From: Zopfochytrium polystomum
Lineage: Eukaryota; Chytridiomycota; Chytridiomycetes; Chytridiales; Chytridiaceae
DNA length: 64,000 bases
Assembly (NCBI GenBank): GCA_025765615.1
Contig: JAIVFJ010000066.1
Span: 1 to 64,000, forward strand
Reading direction: 5' to 3'
In this document: positions 19,525 to 31,328 of the stretch, in pieces
Layout of the letters: every line of letters begins with the position of its first letter
Numbering within the stretch: position 1 is the first letter of the stretch
The notes under the pieces: model-generated
Told to the model about the DNA's origin: nothing
What the model saw: the letters and a program-made list of their open reading frames with translations, nothing else
The model's database searches: none
Program-made: the position numbers and the translations under genes

Positions 19525-19805
19525 CTGAATGTAGAGTTGCAGAGTTGCAGAGTTGCAGAGTTGCAGCAGAGTAGCAGAGTGGCAGAGCAGAGCAAAGAGT
19601 TCAGGGAGTGCACTCCAGGGGACCATGACTACGCTACTCTCTGACTTTCTGACTCTCAGACTCTGCAACTTGGCAACTCAACCCCACTGGCAACTCTGCA
19701 AATCTGCAGCCAGGCAACCCCACGGCTTTGCAACACACCAACTTTGCCACAACTTGGCAGCTCTGCTACTCTGCCGCAACTCTGCAACCGTGCAACTCTT
19801 CAGCT
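19525..19805. repeat. GCAGAGTT low-complexity repeat with inverted partner
   Basis: Tandem GAGTTGCA units at about 19529-19566 continue into GCAGAGT variants. From about 19640 to 19802 the opposite-strand version (CTCTGCAAC, GGCAACTC, CTGCTACTCTGCC) dominates, so the two halves could form an imperfect long hairpin. Confidence 0.6.
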
Positions 19806-19849
19806 CCACTTTGCTTGACAGAATGCAATATTTTTCCGCCGTTGGACAG

Positions 19850-21171
19850 GTCGCAAGTCACAATGCTCACAGTGCGTCCAATTTTGCTTTTAACCACAAG
19901 TTGCCATTGTGAAAGCTGAGGTTGACCAACTGGCAGGGGCAAACTTCGCCAAACAAGTGCTTGCCGGTGTTCCAAGCCTCAACCCCATACACACACCACA
20001 GCCAAGATCGAGTTTTGGAGCTGAATTCTCCGGATTTGGCTGTCAAATTGCTGGGAATGAACAATTTCACCTAAGTCAGGGAGGGGACATTGACTGTGTC
20101 ATCGGAAATGGGAAAGCGATGAGACACTGCTGTACATGTGTTTTGTACTAGTTTGGAGAATGGGTCTTGATAAGCGGCACCACACGTTGACACAGTCATC
20201 GGTTGTACCAATAATGCGATCATAGTTTACGTGAACAAAATCAACAAAATCACTGAGCCCCCGGAGAGTGTCCTCAAGCTTGTCAGCCATTGCGTTCCAC
20301 ACTTTAACCTCGCTGTCACGAGTGCTACCCACAATTGCGCTCCTGTGTCAGGCAACACTGGAAGCTCCGCTTTCAGATGTGTCTTGGGTCTGCACGCAGT
20401 TTCAAGTGGCGCAATCCCATATTTGGATGCTGTCATTAGCTGCAGTCACAATGGAGTATGCGTCGATGCAGATTCCATGAATACAGCGCAAGTGGCCCAA
20501 CTTGAGTCTGCTTTCCCGCCCGTACAGTAGCCTACCGAGGGCAGTGCAGTCGCAAAAAGCGTTTTCCACAGGAGATCTGCAGCCAAAACACTGCAGCCAC
20601 TGCGGATGTCAATCTTGCGAATGGATTCTGCTGCAACAATGGACATCATCTGGCTGCGGTCAGGGATGTTTGGCGACTCTGCAAGCGACACAGGAGCGGC
20701 CCAGCGGGCGAGGAACATTGCACGCCAGGTCATGTCGTCAGCAGCAAGGAGCAACCAACGCCTCGATGTGCAGCAGAGTCTGGCGAGGGACTTGACGTCA
20801 GATGCAACGAACGTGAGTATGCGGCGCAGAACCTCTTTGAGAATGTTGTCGAGGAGACGTGGGCGTGCTTCTGACTGTTGCGGAGTGAACAGGCGGGACT
20901 GATTGGCACGAAGTGGTGGACAATCAGGGTCGGAGATCACTTTGCGATTGTCGATGGTTGAAATTGACGCGATCTTTGTTGGTGTGGCTGCGCCACCCAT
21001 TTCTTTCTCTGGCACACCTGCATTGCCACACCTTCCTCTTTTGACAACCTCCTGCATCGCACTATGCAAAGGTGCTGATTCGTTTCGCCATCTGTGCACG
21101 GCGTCGGTTGTGTTTGTCATCAAGGTCAGCTTGAACTGGTCCCAACAGCGACAGGCCAGTGCCACTCCCAC
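19850..21171 (-). pseudogene. decayed F-box/WD40 gene, paralogue of 38240-39745
   Basis: The 5' part (20446-21171) keeps an F-box region (VLRRILTFVASDVKSLARL, then MFLARWAAPVSLAESPNI) nearly identical to the gene at 38240-39745. Further downstream the homology continues in different frames: TLRGLSDFVDFVHVNYDRII and CVNVWCRLS at 20099-20332, and WNTGKHLFGE with LWLKAK at 19867-20070. WD40 blades are thus recognisable but broken by several frameshifts. It is a full-length gene copy that has decayed. Confidence 0.75.
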
Positions 21172-22160
21172 CCACCACCTTGATTCTAAGGACGCAACAG
21201 TCTCTCAAGCCTATGTGTAAGGAACCTCAACCAGCTGCATTAGGTCCATCTCATCCTTGTGGTGCTCGCCATCTTCCTCCACCACAGGTCAGCGGTTTTC
21301 GCTTCCACGCCAAAACAGCCGCCATGTTCCAGCGCTTTGAGGGATGTCCAACGACTTGCAGGTATAGCTACGCTTCCTGCGCCGTGCCAAGCCTTGCAGC
21401 GGCCAAAGACGCACTTGTGTGGGGTGGCCTGGCTCACAAAGGTCGAGGGTACTGGTCGCATCATGTGAGAGCAGCAATGGTGGCAGGCATCTGCTTGAGG
21501 TGGTCTCTGCTGGGGTGGAGCTCTTGGGGGCGATTTGGGCGTGTTTGAATTCTTTTGGGAAGCAGTTGGTGCTGTGAGTAGAAAGGGTGCAGGCGACGAC
21601 AGGTCCTGTCCAGGCCGCTGCATAGAAGCTGCCAAGGTCCTTGCTCTCCTATGCAGGTGTTGAGGCGTTCTTGCTCAGATAGATGTATATATATGTACAT
21701 CTTGTCGCTCCTGCCATTATTTAGAGCTGTATGCCCACCCCCATCTATCCGACGATGAGTGTCCCCAATTGCAAGTACCCAAATTGCGACGTTCCCTGCG
21801 CCGCTGCGCCGCCGCCACCGCAGCAGCAGTTGGAGTAGCAGCACGCGCAGCCAAACACCACTGCCACCCCACCAGATCGCCCAGCGCAGAGCCCAAGTGA
21901 TCTCATGTCTCTGCCCGTCTCCTGAGACCTGGCGTGCCAATTAGCTTGCACTCGAGATGTGCTGCCCTGCAGACTACCTTTGCAGCTTTGCCCCGAGATC
22001 ACTCATTGAATGCTCATGCTGATCGCAGACTGCCGCAAATGACAAGCACCAAAGTGACTTCTGCTGATCAAAGTTGCTGCTTCTGGCTCCGCTTGGCTTG
22101 GCACAATGTGCTCTGTGGCTGTCATCAAATGAAAAAAGCAAACTCCACAAAGTGTGTCAG
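21172..22160. other. no gene recognised
   Basis: Overlapping open frames of 60-160 aa on both strands with no domain. Short CCG/CAG-rich stretches around 21790-21860. Confidence 0.35.
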
Positions 22161-22254
22161 TGCCTTCTGCCGGAATCGGACCGACGACCTTATCCTTGCA
22201 GGGGTATGGCAGCCTCCTACGAGGGATACGCTCTGCCAGCTGAGCTAAGAAGGC
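22161..22254 (-). tRNA. tRNA-Thr(CGT) with a 21-nt intron
   Basis: Acceptor GCCTTCT/AGAAGGC fully paired with discriminator A. D-arm TAGCTCAGCTGGCAGAGCG, anticodon stem TATCC/GGATA perfect, and loop CTCGTA interrupted after position 37 by a 21-nt intron. T-arm GTCGGTCCGATTCCGGC. The mature form would be 73 nt. Confidence 0.88.
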
Positions 22255-22500
22255 ACTCCATATGATTGTTCTGCTAGCTGTGCAAAGAAAAGCAGCTTTG
22301 GAAAAAGTGGTGGCTGATCAGTTGCTGTGGGCAGGGCCAGGCAGTGTGAACAAGTCTCTCTTCCAGAAAGACAGACACCAATTACTCATACAAGGCATGA
22401 CAACCTTTTGATAATTGGGTTACAAATGCCATGCTTTGCCGCTGTCAGATCAGCAGACATATGCTTTTGTTTGGCAAATTACCAGACATAGGATCTCAAT

Positions 22501-22571
22501 GCTACAATTGTTAGTGGCTAGAACGCCTCATTGAGGCTGAGGAAACAGTGGTTCGATTCCACCATGTAGCA
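22501..22571 (+). tRNA. tRNA-His-derived tRNA-like gene with GAG anticodon
   Basis: Acceptor GCTACAA/ATGTAGC has one mismatch at the base of the stem. D-arm, anticodon stem CCTCA/TGAGG and T-arm GTGGTTCGATTCCAC are sound. The anticodon loop TTGAGGC reads GAG (leucine CUC), but the short variable loop is class I and the body matches the tRNA-His-like copy at 3301-3371, which reads GTG. Either a His tRNA gene with a changed anticodon or a pseudogene. Confidence 0.6.
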
Positions 22572-22611
22572 TTCAGTTTCTTTGTGGCAGCACAGGTTTT
22601 TCAGTGTTCAC

Positions 22612-23950
22612 ATGTTTTGACGGGATCATGGGTAGCTCACAGAGCTTTGGGGAATTGGTGCTTGCCAGTAGAGCCAGGCCAGCCAACAGGCCCAACCACT
22701 TTAATCTTCTCAATCAATAAAATCCCAATCCCAGCCATCAGAGATGGTGTTCTTGGCTGCAGCCTTCGCATTGGGTGTTCCACATGTGACAAGACGGGCT
22801 TTCCATCGCTTAGCCAGCCAAAAGGTCTAGTTTGTAGGCATAAACCCATTTGCAGAACATTGCGCATTTGCCAGGAGGAAGAATTGCCAATTCCCAGACC
22901 TTGTGCTGGTCCATCAGAGAGTGAAGTTCCTCAAGCTCAGATGCAGTCCACTCTTTGTTGTAGTCTGATGCGTGGGCTTCATTGTGGGAACGTGGCACTG
23001 GTGGGAGTTGTGCTAGGTGGATTGGTTCTTTTGGAAAGTGTTTTTCTGGCTTGGCTGATACAGGGTAGAGTTACAAGAGATGGCGAGTGATTGTTAAATT
23101 TGAGGTAGCTTTCGAAATCTATTTGGTGCATCTTTGATGTTGACAATGACAGATGGTGGAAGTGGTGATTCAATGACAGGTTCTGTTCAGTATTGATGGA
23201 TGCTGCTATGCAGTCTGCTGATGGAGATAGGCTCTCTTCAGGTTTGTCTTCATCTTCGCCCAGGACAACAGCAAATGTGTCAGGGTTCCAACAATAGTCG
23301 TCATCGTCATTATTGTCTTCCATATCTTGGGGAAGAGTTGGAGGTTGATCTGAGGAGTTTGTTGATGATGATGGCGGCTGTCCCCCCCTGGAAGCCTGGT
23401 GCAGTTGCTGGCAAGTACAAGAGGAGGGAGCACCTTCAGGAGGAGAGTTGGATAATTGACAGTAAGAGTCAAGTGGTGGCTCGACAGTCTCGAAAGGAGG
23501 AGAGTCGTCAGTTTCAGGAAAATCCATAAAATCTTCAGAAAGAGAAGTTAAGAAATCAGAATTCAGATATTGAAGCTTAGCATTGCTGCGGACAAGGCCA
23601 GAAAAGACATGCTCATGCAGGTTATAGTGGCGTGTCCAAAGAATGGCCTGTGCAGCAAAGTAGTTGAATTCTGTCAGTGTCTTGCCAGTGAACATGCCGA
23701 CGAAAGAGTTTAGGTTGGACAACGTTGTGTTGTGCATAGTGATGATCCTGTTGCAGGAGAAACCAGTAGCTGGAAAATTTGGAGGAGTTGCTTGACAGTG
23801 CAGCAGTGACAAATAGTGTATTTAGGAGTCCAGGATAGAAGATGTGTGTTGCACACAATGCTTGTTGCAAGCGGATTGATGGGCGAAAACTCTGAAATCG
23901 GAATGGCAGGTTGGCACTGTTGAAGAGAGACTGTGTGCCGAATTTCAGAC
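22612..23950 (-). pseudogene. Ty1/copia polyprotein fragment
   Basis: On the minus strand, a 277-aa frame (22979-23812) contains TGKTLTEFNYFAAQAILWTR and an acidic, serine-rich linker like the integrase-RT spacer of copia elements. It breaks by one frameshift into a second frame (22810-22998) that reads EWTASELEELHSLMDQHKVW, then LAILPPGKCAMFCKWVYAYK. This is the start of the copia reverse-transcriptase domain (EExxxLxxNxxWELxxLPxGxxxxxxKWVxKxK). In-frame stops follow at once. No RT catalytic box or LTR is joined to it. Confidence 0.65.
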
Positions 23951-24100
23951 CGAAAATCGAAGCTTTGGTGGTGTTGTGCTTAAGGAGTGTTGGACAGCTC
24001 AGGCAACAAAATTAGAGCAATTTGGTGTGCAGTTGGGGTGACTTGTCACACAAGAAAGGCAAAACGGGAAGGCAGGTAGTACAGTTTGACTTTTAGAACC

Positions 24101-24420
24101 TGTGAGACTGCACCGAGGTCTCAGTGATAAAGTCTAGGGATTTTATTCGCAAAAACAAGCGTACCTGTCATAAAACCGCAAGGATCGGGACCCCTATTAT
24201 TGCTCCCGGTTCTTTAGTTTCCAAGGCGTTATCAAAGTGTATTTGCAACTAACCCGTCTTTATTATTGGGTCTGCTTTTACTACTTTCGTCTTAACAGTT
24301 TCCGTTGCGCCAGGGTTTTCTCAACATATTTTCTTTTTCAGTGACAAACAGAGACTGCCCAACTGCCCAGGGAGGGGGTGCCTGACAGGCCGTACCCCAA
24401 GCCTGCCTAATTTATTATTT
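24101..24420. repeat. left arm of a long inverted repeat
   Basis: Begins TGTGAGACTGCACCGAGG and ends near CAAGCCTGCCTAATTTATT. Its reverse complement recurs as the right arm, 25605-25814 plus 31984-32089, which a copia insertion has split. Each arm is about 320 bp. Confidence 0.8.
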
Positions 24421-25604
24421 ATTTTTGGCACTTGTACATACATGCATAAGGTTGGGGGGACTTAGAGCATTTGTGGTGGATGCTCCAAGTCAGGGGGGTT
24501 GACTTGTCAATTTTCTCTCTCTCTGTTTTTGGGCCATTTCTCTTTTTCCTTTTTTCTTCAATCTGATTTCTGTCCATTGGCACCAATACAGAGTCCCTTC
24601 AAATCCATCTGGCTTGCAAGGTGAGGGTAGTGAGAGATGGTACACACCCGGGTGTGTACATGGTCCCTTCGTGGGGCTCCTCTTAAGGGGCCGTGGGTGG
24701 GGAATGCAGCTGGCCCCACCAGCGACTGTGTGACATTGCCGGCTCTGTGTTGGAGTGAGGATCCCTGGTGCTTGCCTGCTGCGATGACAGTGGTGGTGGT
24801 GGTGACGACGATGGCATTGTTGTCCCCGACCTTCCCGTCCCTGCAAGGGTGTTGGTGGCTGCGCCTGGTGCAGCCCCCGACACCTGAGAGTTCGATCTAC
24901 AAGCGCCTGCCTCGGTCCTATTGCTGTGAGGGTGAGATGTGTGAGTATGAGTGCGATGCAATAAAGCCTGTTGGTCGAGTGATCGTGCTGACGCAGCCTG
25001 GTGGAGTGCGTGTACGATCGCAGGTGTTTCTGCGTGCGAGTTCCCTGCTGGCGACCTTCCAACCCCTACATAGTCGACTCCCTTCTCTCTCTCCCCCCCG
25101 TCGCTGGCGACAACGAGGGCTCCCACAGCACCGTCTGCGACAAGGGGCGCTAGGTCGCGCCCTGTCCGTCCCGTCGCTATTAACCGCTCCTGTTGTATTT
25201 GAGATTAGGTTCCCGAGATAAAAACCCCCGTTTCCCTCTTCTCTCTCTTTATTCTGCGGTTGTGTTGCTCCCTCCGGAGTGCCCTTCCATTTCCCATCGC
25301 ATTGGCCCGCGGCCACGCGAGTAATCGGTGCTCCAGCACCGATCCTTCAGAGGATTGTCCCTCTGAATGTTCATTCTTTGTGTTTGAGACCCCTGTTAGA
25401 CAGATCAGTAGGGATACTTCGTGGACTAGGCAGGTAGTAGGGTTGAAACACCCCCCTAGACAACAGCCCAATAAAGTTAGTTTTAGCCTATTATTTGCTT
25501 TCCCTCACTCTAGGGCCCAGATCCCAGGGTCAAAGGAGTGAGTATAGTCTCACAACCCCCTTATTGAAATCTCTTGTAGCTCCTGCTGTAGGCCTTACAG
25601 CAGG
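24421..25604. mobile_element. interior of the long-inverted-repeat element
   Basis: About 1.2 kb between the two arms. It has a plus-strand 194-aa frame (24637-25221) and minus-strand frames of 130-190 aa over the same DNA, but no transposase or recombinase motif. A TATA-like GAGATAAAAACCCCC lies at about 25216 and a hairpin near 24463-24493 (arms ACTTaGAGCAT and ATGCTCcAAGT). It looks like a non-autonomous element, class unknown. Confidence 0.45.
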
Positions 25605-25814
25605 GAATAAATTTGGCAGGCTTGGGGTACAGCCTGTCAGGCACCCCATCCCTGGGCAGTTGGGCTGTCTCTGTTAGTCACCAAAAAAGAAAATATGTTG
25701 AGAAAACCCTGGCACAACGGAAACTGTTAAGACAAAAGTAGTAATAGAAGGCCCAATAGTAAAGACAGGTTATCTGCAAATACACTTTGATAACACCTTG
25801 GAAACTAAAGAACC
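25605..25814. repeat. right arm of the inverted repeat, inner part
   Basis: Reverse complement of about 24205-24415. It is interrupted after AAAGAACC by the copia element; the rest resumes at 31984. Confidence 0.8.
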
Positions 25815-26042
25815 TGAAAGAATTTGCTATGTTGGCTGATTAATGGATTGGGCTGCTGTGGAGTACACTACTGAAGGTGGTGGTGGTGGGAGGTTGATCT
25901 TGGCTTCTGTCAGTCTTGTGTTTGTCTTATACAAAACTGTTACAAGGACCATCACTTGCAAAATGCTTCAAGTCATCCTTGCAGAACAGTATCAGGTCAA
26001 AGCTCCTGCACACTGCTTACACCAAAAGACCCAAAACTAACA
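25815..26042 (-). repeat. copia 3' LTR (family A, 228 bp)
   Basis: On the minus strand it runs from TGTTAGTTTTGGG to GCAAATTCTTTCA. A polypurine tract (TTAGGGGGGAG, 26043-26053) sits directly before it. Confidence 0.87.
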
Positions 26043-26303
26043 CTCCCCCCTAAGCTGTGGGCAGGAGCAAAGGCCGGCACAGAGGAAAACCTTAAGCCAT
26101 AGTCAACTTAAGGAAACTGTACACCAGAAAAAGAAGAATCACAAACAGGTATGACTGGCCATCGGATGGCAGAACAGAAAGGACAGACCACACTAACAAA
26201 AATGGATGGGGGCACATATTGAACTTCAGAGGTAAAAGAAAATGAGTCAAAGTAATTAAAAAGAACAAAGAAGAAAACAGCTTCACAGATAAGAAAAAAT
26301 GAA

Positions 26304-27250
26304 TCAGAGGAAAGAGAAGAAACAAAGACCAGTGCGACTCAGATGGTATTCACTGAGAGCAGCTGAGAGAGATTTTGTCATATAGTCTGCAGGCTGTTCT
26401 CCTCCAGCAATCCATTCAAGCCGTACAACCTTTTGTTCCACAAGTTCTTGAATATAATGATACTTTACCATGATATGCTTTGACCGATTGGTGTAAAGAT
26501 CATTTGAACTGAGGTTGATCACACCACTGTTGTCAGTGTAGATGACAAGTGGAGTTGGAGACGGAAGTTGAAGTGCTGAGTAGAGTTGGGATAGTGCCTT
26601 AAGTTCTAGTCCCAGTTCAGACACAGCTACATATTCAGCTTCCTGCGGTGACAGCATGACAGTACTGCTCTGAACAGATGTCCAACTAATAGCTGTTCCT
26701 CCAAATAGAACATAGTAGCCAGGCTGTGATTTCCCATTATTACCGTTGAGATATTCGAGAACCAGAATAAGGATCTTCATTTGTTGCTCGCTAGGATCCT
26801 CAGCGTCGGAGTAACCAGCTATATCGTTGAGATATTTGAGAACCCGAAGAAGGATCTTCTTGTGTTGCTTGCTGGGATCCTTGCTGAAGGCACCAAGGTA
26901 TGAAACTACTGGGGCAAGGTCTGGTCGCATGTGTGTTGCAAGGTAGTTGATGCCACCAAGGATTGCCTGGTACAGTCTCTGGTCTGGAGCTGCTTGGTCA
27001 ATCCCACGTGGCTGAAGATTGAGAATACTGGGAAGGGCAGTTACTGCAGTGCAGTTGTTGATAATGTTGGCATGGCATTGAAGTAAATCCTTGATATAGG
27101 CTTTCTGGTGCAAGAAGATTCTGTTGTGGCAGTGTTCCAGTTGCATATTGAGGATGGTTTCATTGCAAAAAGCAAATATTGTTAACTTAGGTTGTGGTGT
27201 GGATGATGAGTCAATCTGACAAAAGAGGATGCAGTTGTCCCAGAACATTG
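26304..27250 (-). CDS. copia reverse transcriptase C-terminus and RNase H (fragment)
   Basis: About 315 aa of homologous sequence within a 499-aa frame that extends to 27803. It begins near FCQIDSSSTPQPKLTIFAFC, runs through YQAILGGINYLATHMRPDLA (copia RT thumb region), then RNase H blocks: SSTVMLSPQEAEYVAVSE, IYTDNSGVINLSSND, RSKHIMVKYHYIQELVE and QPADYMTKSL. This is the canonical end of Ty1/copia Pol. The first 180 codons of the frame are unrelated antisense sequence of the LRR fragment, so the protein start has been replaced. The frame is intact to its stop, 260 bp before the 3' LTR. Confidence 0.85.
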
Positions 27251-27280
27251 CATGACTTTCCTGACAACTGTTTGATTTAG

Positions 27281-27783
27281 GTGCGCGACCTGCCAGGATG
27301 CCGTCGCTGCGGCTGCAGACGCTCAGCCTTGCCGCGACGAAGGAAAAGTCACGATCGTCGACGTCCTGATCGAATCGGGCAACATGGCGCTGACGGCGTT
27401 GGACGTTGCCACCACAAAGATTGGTGCAATTGGCTTTCACACGCTTGCGAGGATGATCAAGTGCACGTCCTCGCTCAAGATGCTCGTGGCTGGCAGGAAC
27501 CCGCTGCCCCTGCACAACGACACGCCCAAGGCTGTCGTGAATCGGGAGGCCGTCGTCGAAATGACGACCAGTGGTGACTGCCTTGGCGGCGGCCTTAGCG
27601 TGCAACTCAACGCTCGAAACGCTAGAGCTGACAAGCAAAATGATCACAGACGAGGGCGTCGTTGCCATTGCGACAGTGCTGTCTTTGAACACAAACACGC
27701 GGCTGCGAGCGCTGTCTGTCAAACTCAATCTATATGGTGCCGTTGGCGCCACTGCACTTGGAGCATCTGTGGCCAGCAGCTGA
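27281..27783 (+). pseudogene. captured leucine-rich-repeat fragment (antisense to the copia element)
   Basis: GC-rich insert in AT-richer surroundings. Ribonuclease-inhibitor-type LRR units appear in two frames: ALTALDVATTKIGAIGFHTL with LKMLVAGRNPL, then STLETLELTSKMITDEGVVA with LRALSVKLNLYGAVGATALG. Frame changes and the abrupt edges show it is not functional here. Confidence 0.7.
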
Positions 27784-28734
27784 TCGCTGGAACACCTTCG
27801 CATTCAGTGGACTCACTGCAGCTGCTCTTCTCAGAAGCAAGAGCAGCAACAGCAATTGTCCGACAGCAAATCACCAGATCATGGAGTTGGCCGAGACAGC
27901 ACAGACGTTGGGGCTCCCAACCAGAACATAAGACAACTTCAGTGCCAGATTCAACAAGTGTACCATCAGCAACACATCAAGCTGGCCAATCAAAGTGACA
28001 AAGGCTCAACTACTACTGCACCAGAAATCACCACACCAACTGTTACTATCCTGTTTATCTGCTCCTTCATATCCATTGAAGAACAAACAGCAGAGGTCCT
28101 CAAAAACCAACTTGCTCCATCAACTAATAATCAATCTGCTAAGTGTTTTGCTCTTCACTTTTGATATGCATCAAAATAACTGCCTTTATCCTCTCAACAT
28201 TCAGCCATGCAGTCTCCTGTCAGTAATGATTCATCATTCATGAACATCAACACAGGCATTTCAGTTTTTGGAGACCTGCACCTCTAACAACTGTCCCTGT
28301 GCCATTTTAATAATACTTACTCATTTTCAACAGGGCATAACAAATTAGGAATTGATGATATGGTGTTTTCCTCGTCTATCAACCCATGGAGTCGGCGGTT
28401 CAATTTCTGGATTCCCTGATACAATTATCATTGACATGGCCACCTTTTGAGATCTGAGTGTTTTCAACCACACTGAAACTCTCACCATCAAACATATTAG
28501 TGATTGGGATGACCAATAGTTGTGCAAGTGCCAACTCTCACAACCAGGGCAACCTTGTGCAATTTCCTCATAACTTTGGACTCTGTTACATCAAGCTAAG
28601 CCTCCCTTTATCTTTTCTCACATAACTTCAGCGCTTCAGCCAAAGGCAATTTGCGGTCCATTCATTGATAGAACAAGGACTGGTTGAGTAGTTTAACAAT
28701 CCTCTAACCATTTTGTAAGCAGTCTATTCTGAGT

Positions 28735-28890
28735 GGTTGCTAGGCAAGCGTGACCGGCACAGGGTCAGAACCTCTCATATATTATCTGCTTGAGCAGAGG
28801 AGGAGGAAAACTGTTGACACTGGTTTTCCGTTCCACTTAATACTCGAAGTATTTGTCATCAGCACAAGCCAGCGCCCAGTACAACATCAA
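28735..28890 (-). repeat. partial LTR of family B inside the copia element
   Basis: Reverse complement of the family-B LTR middle (blocks GTGGAACGGAAAACCAGTG, CCTCCTCCTCTGCTCAAGC, GGTCACGCTTGCCTAGCAAC). Confidence 0.75.
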
Positions 28891-30112
28891 ACATCATCTT
28901 CCACTTAGGGGGGAGGATTCTAGGGATAAGTGAAAGATGATCACTGGCACTGTATTGCCAATTAGATGGAGGATGCTTGGAATAAGTGAATGATAATTAT
29001 CAGCACAGAGTTGCAAAGTGGTCTCAGCATGGATTGGCACCAACTTGGCATGGTCTCCTTGGTGCCAGGCTGCTGGCTTGGGAAAACGCTCCATTTTAGC
29101 CAAATCAATCTGGACCCAGGAGTCAAACTATGGAATACACTATTATTGCTTGGCTTAATTGACCCTGGCTAGGGACCTTAACTCACACGTATTGACTGCT
29201 TCAGCTCTTATACACAGACAACTAACACACTACACCAGGTCCCACATCACAGGAAATTCCACAGCCATACCTGAGTCTTCACCTCAATTGCATCACTCCA
29301 ATGAATTATCCTAACCAACTTCTGTGACAAAACACAATGTTCCTTGAAAGAACTTTTTGGCTCATTCCAAGGAGTATCAACATTTATCTCTATTGGATAC
29401 TCAACACTAACACTTTATTGGACACTCAACACTAACACTTTTTCAGAGCAAACTATAAACAAGCTCAACCTTGCAAGATTACTGAAGTTCCATTCTCATC
29501 TAAGATTCTTCCTTTGCAGAACCAAATCTAACTGACTCTAGATTTCAAACTGCTCTTAATAGAGTCACTCCAGAACAGCTATGTTCTTTGAATGTCTCAT
29601 TCATTCATGCAGCATAACCAGGATCTACAAGCTACAGAGATTGCCCTCAACTTTTGTAATCTGACCATAAACTTTGTGGTGAATCTTTTCGAGGCAGAGT
29701 AGAAGACATCAAGCTAAGTCTTTGTTCCCTTTGCTTGCACTGAAACTCTTCTACCAGCATTAATTCACCACAACATCACTTGGAGACTAAAGGCAAATCA
29801 TCATCAAGCAATCAAGCTCTGTGGAAACATCTGGATATACTAACTCTCACTAATGCTTTCTACCACTAACTTTGTCTCTATCTTTATTCTCCACTCTAGA
29901 CCAACAAAAACAATAATCAACCACCTCATAGTCAAACAGTCACAATTACCACATCATCAAACTATTCAATATGCAGTAGTCTCAGCAAAATTCAAGAAAA
30001 TCTTCAACCATTCATTACCGCAGATCAGCTTCAGAAACAACACCAACATCACCACTTTGCTCCATTCAGTCACCAGTCACCTTGAACCATCTTTGAACCT
30101 GAATTTTGCCAG
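28891..30112. other. non-coding interior of the copia element
   Basis: AT-rich, CA- and CT-rich DNA. Only short open frames, no motif recognised. Confidence 0.4.
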
Positions 30113-30778
30113 TTGAACAAGTTGAATTGGAATTGCTTTCAGTTTTCTGCAGTCTCAACAAAGTCAGACAAAGCATCAACCATTCCCCACAGCAGAGTCA
30201 CTCCAGAAAACAACAGCTTCCTCCATTCGGTCAGCATTCAGCTTCAGCAATCAGAATTGGGAGAAGTCAAACTGGAATTGGTAAAAAGTATCAACCACAT
30301 GGTAATCCACAGCGAAAGTGAATCAGATAACGGTGTAGCTCTGGTGTTGGAGGTGACGGCACAACGGGTTGGATTCTGTGCTACTGCAATTAACGTCACC
30401 TCAGTGGGCCTTACTGGGAGCACTATAGGCATGACTGTGGAAGGCCGAACCGATGTGGCAGACTGGCAATGTAAAATCAACCGAAGGCCCACGAACACCG
30501 AAGTCCCAGCTTGTAGGCTAGTGTGGCCTGGACCTGTGTCAGAGGAGGTGGAGTCCTCAGCAGGGAGCCCATTCTGCAAGGAGTACCAACCAGGAGACAG
30601 TTATTCTCCTGATGTGCCCAGGCAAGACGCAGGGGAAAGCGTCGAGGGCAAGCTGTGTATGGGTGAGTGGTCGCCTCGCCTCATAGGGTACTGGGGGGAG
30701 CCCAGACCAGCATCGTGTGGAAGGCTCACCTGTGCAGAGTTTTCTCTTGTGCTTTCTTTTGTGTGCAGGGTATCTTGA
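30113..30778 (+). CDS. unidentified 221-aa ORF inside the copia element
   Basis: Longest plus-strand frame in the element interior. From residue 75 on it changes to a more protein-like composition (GVALVLEVTAQRVGFCATAI, then PACRLVWPGP and EWSPRLIGYWGEPRPASCGR). It is antisense to the element. I do not recognise it, and it may be a captured or structural-RNA-derived sequence rather than a gene. Confidence 0.25.
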   Translation: MNKLNWNCFQFSAVSTKSDKASTIPHSRVTPENNSFLHSVSIQLQQSELGEVKLELVKSINHMVIHSESESDNGVALVLEVTAQRVGFCATAINVTSVGLTGSTIGMTVEGRTDVADWQCKINRRPTNTEVPACRLVWPGPVSEEVESSAGSPFCKEYQPGDSYSPDVPRQDAGESVEGKLCMGEWSPRLIGYWGEPRPASCGRLTCAEFSLVLSFVCRVS

Positions 30779-31328
30779 AAAATCTGAACTAATTTTCCCT
30801 ATAGTTTCTTAAAGTTAAAACCATCACAAGTAGATTCTATTTCTCTACAACCACAAAACAAACATAACACTTTAAAATTTGGAATCCACCACAAACTTCT
30901 TACCTTCAGGCAAAATTCCATCAGAACCACACCAGCTGTCGGCACCATCTGACAACTCTGCAAAGTGTATGCATTCAGGCCAACTCTGTTTGACAAGCAC
31001 ACCCAAAACCCTTGTATATGTGCAGACAGCTTTTGAAGTTATTGAACAACCCACAAATGTCAACAAAACCTGGAACAAATAGGCCTACAAGGTCAAACTT
31101 TGTGAAGACAGCAGCATTGAGTGCTTCTATGCACAGCTCATGGCTAATACCCCACTTAGTGTCATTGCATTTATATTAAGAATACTCACTCAACTCTTGT
31201 CCAAATCAATAGTCCTTGTTAACTCACGGAAATGGCTGCCTGAATCAACTGGGTCACTGACACAGTTGATATCAGCAACACGTACCTCAACAGCATATTT
31301 TATGTGCCAATCCGCATTGAGCAGTTCA

